Source: Acidimicrobiia bacterium (GTDB taxonomy: Bacteria > Actinomycetota > Acidimicrobiia > Acidimicrobiales > Ilumatobacteraceae). From it: 15,037 bases of DNA. Made by a program: the position numbers and the translations under genes. The notes under the pieces are model-generated. The model saw nothing but the letters and a program-made list of their open reading frames with translations, was not told where the DNA came from and made no database searches. Below, piece after piece: positions 6,032 to 15,037 of this stretch. The DNA is taken from positions 1 through 15,037 of the forward strand of contig JAUHYJ010000019.1 of assembly GCA_030425785.1 (NCBI GenBank), given 5' to 3'. How positions within the stretch are numbered: the first letter of the stretch is position 1; the number at the start of each line of letters is the position of its first letter.

Positions 6032-6490
6032 ATGAGCTCCGTGAAGGCGCAACTCCAGACCGACCTGACCGCCGCGATGAAGGCGCGCGACGAGGTCGCG
6101 ACCTCGACGCTGCGGATGCTGCGGGCCGCGATCACGAACGCCGAGGTCGCGGGCGATGCCGCCGTCGACCTCACGGACGAGCAGGCGATCGCCGTGCTGC
6201 AGTCCGAGGCCAAGAAGCGCACCGAGTCGGCTGAGATCTACGCCGAGGCAGGCCGTGACGAACAGGCGGCCAAGGAGCGCGCCGAACTCGAGATCATCGA
6301 GCGCTACCTGCCCGCCGCCATGGGCGACGACGAGCTCGAGGCGATCGTCGACGAGGAGATCGCCGCCGCGGCGGCGAACGGTGCCGAGGGCGGCAAGGCG
6401 ATGGGAATGGTGATCAAGGCGGTACGCGAGCGCGCCGGCGCGAGCGCCGACGGCGGCCGCATCGCCGCGCTCGTCAAGTCGAAGCTCTGA
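6032..6490 (+). CDS. GatB/YqeY domain-containing protein
   Basis: The 152-residue protein starts from ATG 6032 (MSSVKAQLQTDLTAAMKARD), which aligns with the normal family start and length. ATGs at 6020 and 6023 are in frame too, and the GGGG at 6015-6018 sits closer to them, so the start could be up to four residues earlier. Family marks are TSTLRMLRAAITNAEV (25-40), the RYLPAAMGDDELEAIVDEEI stretch, and the C-terminal pattern GGKAMGMVIKAV followed by a short helix ending LVKSKL. This fold is related to the tail domain of the tRNA-dependent amidotransferase subunit GatB. The free-standing proteins are common, but their task is not settled; tRNA binding is the usual proposal. It converges with the META-domain gene, whose stop lies 36 bases beyond. 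Confidence 0.93.
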   Translation: MSSVKAQLQTDLTAAMKARDEVATSTLRMLRAAITNAEVAGDAAVDLTDEQAIAVLQSEAKKRTESAEIYAEAGRDEQAAKERAELEIIERYLPAAMGDDELEAIVDEEIAAAAANGAEGGKAMGMVIKAVRERAGASADGGRIAALVKSKL

Positions 6491-6526
6491 CAGCGCTGCC
6501 AGCGTCGCGGGGTCCGGTGGTCGTGG

Positions 6527-8011
6527 TCAGCAGCGATCGGCGACGACGCTGATGCCGGTGATGCGTTCGTCGGCCACGAGGAAGTTGGCACCACCGTCCG
6601 ACGTTCTCACGACCACCAGCTCCTCGATCGGGCCACCGGGTTCGTCCGGGCCGAGCTCGACCCGACGTACGTTCGGGCCGACGAGGTCGTCAGCCGGGTT
6701 GCCGATCCCGAGGCCGGACTCGGTGGTGAGGCCGCTTGGCGTGACGTCGGTCGGCCGATCGACGTCCGGCCTGCTCCGCTCGAACAGCAACGCATCGGGC
6801 TCGGGGCCGAGCGTCCAGTACCAGAGCGCCGTCCGTGCGCCGCGCTGCCAGAACGCGAACCACAGGTCGCCCCACGCAAGTTCCCGGTACTCGTCGTTGG
6901 TCTCGCTGCACGGGAGCATCGGGCTGCTCACGACGTCGGTCCAACCCGAGTCGTACGTCGGTGGCCCGAGCGCCGGCTCGACGGCAGCGAGCACGTCGTC
7001 GACGGAGACGCCGAGGCCCGGCGCGACCCCGAAGGCCGTGCCGCGCGAGACGTCGATCGGGGCCTCGGATGCCGCGCCGGCCGGGACGGGCTGCAGCGTG
7101 AGCGCGGCCCCGTCACCGATCACCACGAGCGAGTCGCCGGCGACGCGCACTCGGCTGGGTTCGGCCAGGACGAGCCGGACCTCGCGCCGCAGGGCATCGA
7201 AGACGGCGGCGTTCTCGGGCGTCGTGCCGAGCGAGCACAGCTCGGTGTCGATCGGCCCGTCGATGGTGAGCACGCCGTCGTCGAGCGACCAGGTCCGCGG
7301 TCGGCCGTCGCACCACGGCCCCGGGTCCAGGTCGCGCTGGACGTCCTCGCCGAACGGTTCGCGCCGGAAGCCGATGGTCGTGAGGTCCTCGAGCAACCAG
7401 ACGCCGACCAGGTCGTCCTCGGTCGCCGCGGGGAGGCGGTCGACGGGGGAGAACCGCGCGAGCGGCGCGTCGGCCCGTCGAACGACGAGGCGGTCCTCGG
7501 TGACGTCGATCGTGTCGCCCGGCTCCCAGACGAACGGGTCGACGTTCGCCTGATCGCAGGCGAACGTGCCGGTGTCGATGGCGTCGGTGACCGGTGTGGC
7601 GGGCCGCACGTCGACGGTGTCGACGACGACCACGTCGCCGTTGCGGGTGACGGCGGTCGACATGTCGGTGGCGACGCACCCGTTCGCGCCGACCCAGCGC
7701 ACCAGGTCGCCGTCGGCGGACGTCGACAACAGCGCTGGTCGTGCCGATGGCTCGGCGTCGAAGCGCTCGGCCATCACCCATTCCCGATCGACCAGCGCCG
7801 CCGGGACTTCTCCGGGTGGCGCGTCGTCGCCGTGGCCGTCGTCGAGCCACCCTGCCCACCACACCACGATGACCGCGACAATGGCCGCGACGACGACTGC
7901 TGCGAGGGCGAGCCGACCCCGCCCGGCGGGGACCGTCGAGCGTGTCGCGCCGGCCGCCGGCCCGGGTGGGGACACCTCGATCGGGATGTCGTGGGAGTCG
8001 GCGTCGGGCAT
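6527..8011 (-). CDS. Membrane-anchored protein with two META-like domains and a C-terminal DSGW domain
   Basis: The 494-residue protein starts from the ATG at 8009-8011; the frame stays open 59 codons upstream, but that part looks non-coding. A short cytoplasmic N-terminus precedes one helix at about 34-55 (LALAAVVVAAIVAVIVVWWAGWL is the core), so residues 56-494 should be extracytoplasmic. About 72-190 and 200-308 both resemble the META/HslJ fold: a strand-forming opening (REWVMAERF; VGVWLLEDL), a Gly-Cys or Asp-Cys element, a T-x-x-C turn (TGTFAC, DTELC) and a closing LVV..L.F/L pattern. The last 170 residues contain a two-part pattern, FGVAPGLGVSVDDVLAAV...DSGW and GLGIGNPADDLV, seen in actinobacterial surface proteins. 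Six Cys outside the membrane could form disulfides. Function is unknown; META assignment is by pattern. Confidence 0.7.
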   Translation of the reverse strand: MPDADSHDIPIEVSPPGPAAGATRSTVPAGRGRLALAAVVVAAIVAVIVVWWAGWLDDGHGDDAPPGEVPAALVDREWVMAERFDAEPSARPALLSTSADGDLVRWVGANGCVATDMSTAVTRNGDVVVVDTVDVRPATPVTDAIDTGTFACDQANVDPFVWEPGDTIDVTEDRLVVRRADAPLARFSPVDRLPAATEDDLVGVWLLEDLTTIGFRREPFGEDVQRDLDPGPWCDGRPRTWSLDDGVLTIDGPIDTELCSLGTTPENAAVFDALRREVRLVLAEPSRVRVAGDSLVVIGDGAALTLQPVPAGAASEAPIDVSRGTAFGVAPGLGVSVDDVLAAVEPALGPPTYDSGWTDVVSSPMLPCSETNDEYRELAWGDLWFAFWQRGARTALWYWTLGPEPDALLFERSRPDVDRPTDVTPSGLTTESGLGIGNPADDLVGPNVRRVELGPDEPGGPIEELVVVRTSDGGANFLVADERITGISVVADRC

Positions 8012-8021
8012 CGCCCGCTCG

Positions 8022-8027
8022 ACGATA
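8022..8027 (-). promoter_or_regulatory. Possible -10 TATCGT for the META-like gene
   Basis: On the minus strand TATCGT (TANNNT) lies ten bases before the ATG at 8011, which would give a leader of only a few bases. This fits the lack of a well-placed ribosome site. No -35 match is clear. Confidence 0.3.
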
Positions 8028-8193
8028 CCTCGCCTCCGACCGTCGGCCCGCCGCGATTCGACCGGTAGACGGGCGTGGAGTGCGCCAGGAGGGCCGAATC
8101 GGCAGCCGTGGGCGGTCGCTTGGCCGAGAATTCGTTTTCGTGGCCGTCGAGCGAAATCAGGGGCCTCATGAGCCCGGTTCTGCGACACCGCTC

Positions 8194-8202
8194 TGGTACA
8201 AT
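8194..8202 (+). promoter_or_regulatory. Extended -10 promoter TGGTACAAT for gyrB-gyrA
   Basis: TACAAT differs from TATAAT by one base and is preceded by TGN, making an extended -10 that can work without a good -35; none is seen 16-18 bases upstream. It lies in the 314-base divergent gap 8012-8325 and would give a leader of roughly 115 bases before gyrB. No gene is seen in that gap. Confidence 0.55.
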
Positions 8203-8325
8203 GACAACGTTGCGATTTGCCGCCGGAACATCCGTGGATCGAACACCTGTACGAACTACGATCGATCCGCCGATCGCCCGTTCCGACAGCTCGCCGACCG
8301 ACACGATTTCGAACTGAGGTACCGC

Positions 8326-10311
<1,986 letters not shown>

Positions 10312-10322
10312 GGGACTGACAC

Positions 10323-12815
<2,493 letters not shown>

Positions 12816-12823
12816 GCCGGTCC

Positions 12824-12846
12824 GGCCCGGCGGCTTCCGCCGGGCC
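12824..12846 (+). terminator. Strong GC hairpin after gyrA
   Basis: GGCCCGGCGG (12824-12833) and CCGCCGGGCC (12837-12846) form a perfect 10-base stem around CTT, starting eight bases past the gyrA stop. There is no T run, as is usual for hairpin terminators in high-GC actinobacteria. It should end the gyrB-gyrA transcript or protect its 3' end. Confidence 0.75.
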
Positions 12847-12869
12847 GCCCGGTCGGTCTTCCCGGTCGT

Positions 12870-13166
12870 ATGCGAGATCGGGGTGGGATGGGCATCGTCG
12901 TGGTGTTGGTGGGCCTGGCGGTGACGTCGGCCGCACTCGCGGCGTTGGTGCCGTGGCTCGACGGACTGGCCGATGCCGAACGGGCGCGCAACGCCGCGGA
13001 CGCAGCCGCGCTCGCCGCCGTGACCGGTGGTCGCCCGGCGGCGGACGCCTTCGCCCGCCGCCACGGCGCCGCCGTCGTGGGGTTCGTCCAGCAGGGTGAC
13101 ACCGTCACCGTGACCGTGACCTACGACGACGCCACCGCCGTCGCACGCGCCACGAACGGTCCCTGA
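12870..13166 (+). CDS. TadE / Rv3654c-like short membrane protein
   Basis: The 98-residue protein opens MRDRGG, then has one hydrophobic segment (about 8-30), then the hallmark ERARNAADAAALAAV (37-51), then a short strand-rich tail (QQGDTVTVTVTY). RDRG before a pilin-like helix, followed by the A-ADAAALAA helix, is typical of the small TadE/TadG-like proteins usually found in Flp pilus or type II/IV secretion-like clusters. Processing by a prepilin peptidase after Gly5/Gly6 is possible but not shown. The ATG at 12870 has no ribosome site; ATG 12888 (codon 7) would remove the RDRG motif. No other pilus gene is in the window, so this is an isolated member between gyrA and the DUF3566 gene. It stops 21 bases before the DUF3566 start. 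Confidence 0.65.
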   Translation: MRDRGGMGIVVVLVGLAVTSAALAALVPWLDGLADAERARNAADAAALAAVTGGRPAADAFARRHGAAVVGFVQQGDTVTVTVTYDDATAVARATNGP

Positions 13167-13174
13167 CGCTCACC

Positions 13175-13180
13175 TACACT
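13175..13180 (+). promoter_or_regulatory. -10 element TACACT giving a probable leaderless DUF3566 transcript
   Basis: TACACT fits the actinobacterial TANNNT -10. Seven bases separate it from the GTG at 13188, which places the expected transcription start at or next to the start codon. No ribosome site is present in CGACACG, consistent with leaderless translation. No clear -35 is visible. Confidence 0.55.
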
Positions 13181-13187
13181 CGACACG

Positions 13188-14207
13188 GTGAGCAACCCCG
13201 ACGACTCCTCGCGTCTGTCCGAGACGCTCGAGCGGTTGCTCGGCGGGGACGCCACCGCCTCCGACGAGCCGGGGGCGTCCGACGACGCGGCCACCTTCGA
13301 GATGCCCGAGATCGTGCCGGCCACGGCCGACCCGGCCCCTCCGGAGTCGCCGACGACCCCGATCACGCCGACGTTGCCGGCGCGCGACGACCGACCGGCC
13401 TCCACGACGGCCGCTCCGGCCGCACCCGCAGCGACGCCCTCGTCGGCAGCCTCGTCGGGCGCTGCCCCCAAGGTCGGCGCCACACCGACCGCGCCGGCGG
13501 CCGCTGCGCCGGCGCCGAGCTCGTGGGGCGACCATGTCGGGCCGGTCGCCGCGGGGCCGCAGCTCCGGGCCCCGGGTCGTCGGCCACGCGTCCGTCGCGT
13601 GACGCGCGTCCTGCGCCACATCGACCCGTGGAGCACGTTCAAGATCGCACTGTTGTTCAGCGCCGTCGCCTACGTCGTCGCGCTCACCTCGGGTGTCCTG
13701 CTCTGGCGGGTCGCCGACTCGACCGGCACCCTCGACAACATCGAGCGCTGGTTCACCCAGTTCGGCTGGGAGACCTTCGAGCTCCAGGGCGGTGAGATCT
13801 TCCGCAACGCCTGGATCATCGGCCTGTTCGGTGTCGTGTTCGCGACCGGTGGCGCGGTCTTGCTCGTCACCTTGTTCAACCTGGTCAGTGACATCGTCGG
13901 CGGGATCCGGATGACCGTCCTCGAAGAAGAGGTCGTCGAGCGCACGGCGTCGTCGCGACGCCGGTACGTCGTGCGGTCCGGCTCCGATCTGGCGGCGGCG
14001 GCGTCGCCGGCGGCGGCGTCGTGGTCGGTCGACGACACCGGCGACGATCGTCCGGCGGCCGTTGACGAACCGCCGAGCCGGCCCACGACGACGGCACCGG
14101 TGGTCGACGAGTCCGACGCCGAGTCGGGCGACGACCCGGCCGAGTCCGACGCCACGCGCTCGACCTCGTCGTCGGCGGGTGCGTCGAACGACTGGTCCGT
14201 CGACTGA
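13188..14207 (+). CDS. DUF3566 domain-containing membrane protein
   Basis: The 339-residue protein has a disordered Ala/Pro/Thr-rich N-terminus (1-130), a basic stretch (GRRPRVRRVTRVLR, 130-143) and the DUF3566 domain (about 144-250). The domain contains two membrane helices (about 151-173 and 209-233) linked by a loop with the LDNIERWFTQFGW motif. It ends in the conserved NLVSDIVGGIRMTVLEEEV. An acidic, Ser/Asp-rich tail follows. DUF3566 genes sit downstream of gyrA, before tRNA-Ile, in mycobacteria (the Rv0007 position) and many other actinobacteria, so location supports the call. Both long tails should be cytoplasmic. The exact function is unresolved; a cell-envelope or division link is commonly suspected. 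The GTG at 13188 is supported by the -10 spacing. Confidence 0.92.
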   Translation: MSNPDDSSRLSETLERLLGGDATASDEPGASDDAATFEMPEIVPATADPAPPESPTTPITPTLPARDDRPASTTAAPAAPAATPSSAASSGAAPKVGATPTAPAAAAPAPSSWGDHVGPVAAGPQLRAPGRRPRVRRVTRVLRHIDPWSTFKIALLFSAVAYVVALTSGVLLWRVADSTGTLDNIERWFTQFGWETFELQGGEIFRNAWIIGLFGVVFATGGAVLLVTLFNLVSDIVGGIRMTVLEEEVVERTASSRRRYVVRSGSDLAAAASPAAASWSVDDTGDDRPAAVDEPPSRPTTTAPVVDESDAESGDDPAESDATRSTSSSAGASNDWSVD

Positions 14208-14280
14208 GCCCGATCGCGCCCGGCGATCTCGGCCGGCGATCGCGGTGGTTCCGACCGTGCGGAAACGCTGCTCGGGGCGA

Positions 14281-14286
14281 TAGCCT
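14281..14286 (+). promoter_or_regulatory. Possible -10 TAGCCT for tRNA-Ile
   Basis: TAGCCT (TANNNT) lies 12 bases before the mature 5' end of the tRNA. The -35 region is not recognisable. The rest of 14208-14298 shows no gene. Confidence 0.35.
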
Positions 14287-14298
14287 CGCGTCCCTGCC

Positions 14299-14372
14299 GG
14301 GGCTATAGCTCAGTCGGTTAGAGCGCCGCCCTGATAAGGCGGAGGTCGCTGGTTCGATTCCAGCTAGCCCCA
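14299..14372 (+). tRNA. ileT: tRNA-Ile (anticodon GAU)
   Basis: The 74 bases fold as a complete cloverleaf. The acceptor GGGGCTA (14299-14305) pairs with TAGCCCC (14365-14371). The D stem is GCTC/GAGC, the anticodon stem CCGCC/GGCGG around the loop CTGATAA with anticodon GAT, and the T stem GCTGG/CCAGC around TTCGATT. The discriminator is A. The following bases are CCC, so CCA is not encoded and must be added. Mycobacteria have the same tRNA in the same place after the DUF3566 gene; the tRNA-Ala that follows there is not present here. Confidence 0.98.
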
Positions 14373-14381
14373 CCCGGTTCG

Positions 14382-14405
14382 CGAGGCGCCCGCCGTGGCG
14401 CCTCG
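14382..14405. terminator. Hairpin between convergent tRNA-Ile and the SRPBCC gene
   Basis: CGAGGCGCC (14382-14390) and GGCGCCTCG (14397-14405) form a 9-base stem around CGCCGT, ten bases after the tRNA. The SRPBCC gene ends 14 bases further on from the other direction, so the hairpin may serve both. No T run is present. Confidence 0.6.
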
Positions 14406-14419
14406 TGTCGCGTCAGGCG

Positions 14420-14893
14420 TCACGCGGCCGCGTCGAACGCCGACGGCAGCCGATCGAGCAGCTCGATCCAGCCCTCGATCATCTCGGCGAAGAACTCGCG
14501 CTCCCAATCCGCACCGGTGCCGTAGGCGCTGCTCACGACGCGCAGGACGCAGCTCCCGCCGGACTCGGCTTCGATGAGGAACTCGGTCGCGATCGGGCTC
14601 AGTCCGGACAGATCGAGATCGGCGGTCGGCATCCCCTCGGCCGCCGGCCACGGCTCGGCGTAGGCGAACCGGCGCGCGGGGGAGTAGTCGGTGACCACGC
14701 CGTGGGACGTGAACTCGCCGAACGAGAACGCAACCTCGCCGCCGACGCGCGGGTCGAGGTCGGTCGGGGTCATCCAGCTCGAGATCCCGTCCGCGGTCGC
14801 GATCGCGCGCCAGACGTCGTCTGGTGTGGCGCGCAGCTCGTAGGTGCGTTCCATTCGATGCTCGACACGCTCGGGACGGTTGGGGTGGGTCAT
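14420..14893 (-). CDS. SRPBCC (AHSA1/START-like) domain protein
   Basis: The 157-residue cytoplasmic protein shows the SRPBCC helix-grip pattern: first strand RTYELRATPDDVWRAIATADGISSWM (residues 16-41), then TDLDPRVGGEVAF, central strands SHGVVTDYSPARRFAYAEPW, then ITEFLIE-like and CVLRVVSSAYG strands, and the closing helix EREFFAEMIEGWIELLDRL. These proteins bind hydrophobic ligands; the subgroup with VWRAI..ADGISSWM and the final Trp helix is often annotated as AHSA1-type. The ATG overlaps the stop of the upstream gene by four bases (ATGA), with GGAGGAA seven bases upstream. Co-occurrence with a small HTH regulator is common for this subgroup and fits the neighbour. The ligand is unknown. 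Confidence 0.88.
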   Translation of the reverse strand: MTHPNRPERVEHRMERTYELRATPDDVWRAIATADGISSWMTPTDLDPRVGGEVAFSFGEFTSHGVVTDYSPARRFAYAEPWPAAEGMPTADLDLSGLSPIATEFLIEAESGGSCVLRVVSSAYGTGADWEREFFAEMIEGWIELLDRLPSAFDAAA

Positions 14894-15036
14894 GACGGTT
14901 CCTCCGGTCGGGGGTAGGACGACACGATCAGCCGATGTGCCCGACCGTCGTCGTGGTGATAGCGGGACGCGAGTGCGACGACCGCGGCCTGGAGCTCGGC
15001 CGTGAACTCGGCGCGATCTGCGGGCGACGCGAACCC
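14890..15036 (-). CDS. C-terminal end of an upstream protein, possibly an ArsR/HTH_20-type regulator (partial)
   Basis: The minus strand is open from the right edge to TGA at 14890-14892, giving 48 residues. They start GFASPADRAEFTAELQ, continue AAVVALASRYHHDDGRAHRL and end IVSSYPRPEEPS. The acidic helix with RYH and the closing hydrophobic strand then P resemble the tails of winged-helix regulators that pair with SRPBCC genes. The DNA-binding domain lies outside the window, so the family is a guess. The coding frame itself is well supported: it has no stops, codon use matches the neighbours, and it couples by ATGA overlap to the SRPBCC gene. Confidence 0.6.
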   Translation of the reverse strand, partial: GFASPADRAEFTAELQAAVVALASRYHHDDGRAHRLIVSSYPRPEEPS

Positions 15037-15037
15037 G

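Noticed and set aside
7942..8325. N-terminal extension of GyrB by 128 residues
   Set aside because: It spans the promoter and divergent start region; the GTG at 8326 has a good ribosome site and gives the normal family start.

Overview
This window is the replication-origin region of a high-GC actinobacterium. The gene order dnaA–oriC–dnaN–recF–dciA–gyrB–gyrA–DUF3566–tRNA-Ile(GAU) is the classic actinobacterial origin cluster. The strong G/C bias at third codon positions, GTG starts, TANNNT-type -10 elements and a DUF3566 gene after gyrA fit Actinomycetota. The general look of the accessory proteins makes an Acidimicrobiia/Ilumatobacter-like organism my best guess, but that placement is inference.

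Layout. Positions 2-343 encode the end of DnaA (domain IV, the DNA-binding part). Positions 344-623 are the intergenic origin, with at least four DnaA boxes and a DnaA-trio-like unwinding element. dnaN (624-1718) follows. A roughly 2 kb block on the minus strand (1925-3663) separates dnaN from recF. It holds a DUF4287-like/SRPBCC protein and two adjacent, apparently paralogous small membrane proteins. recF (3738-4826) overlaps dciA (4823-5140) by four bases. A second block (5215-8011) separates dciA from gyrB. It holds a Pro/Ala-rich single-pass membrane protein with LPSLPS repeats (minus), a GatB/YqeY-domain protein (plus) and a membrane-anchored protein with two META-like domains (minus). 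gyrB and gyrA (8326-12815) form a tight operon ended by a strong hairpin. After it come a TadE/Rv3654c-like short membrane protein, a probably leaderless DUF3566 membrane protein and tRNA-Ile. The right end holds a minus-strand SRPBCC gene overlapping the tail of a probable HTH regulator.

How they work together. DnaA melts the origin; DciA is the expected helicase-loading partner; DnaN is the polymerase clamp; RecF handles gaps and stalled forks; GyrA2B2 relieves the supercoils ahead of the fork. If the fork moves rightward from oriC, all of these core genes and the tRNA are co-directional with it. Every minus-strand gene is accessory and head-on. No mobile element, CRISPR array or phage gene is visible. 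The most interesting unexplained material is the accessory membrane/secreted gene set inside the normally compact origin cluster, and the fine structure of oriC.
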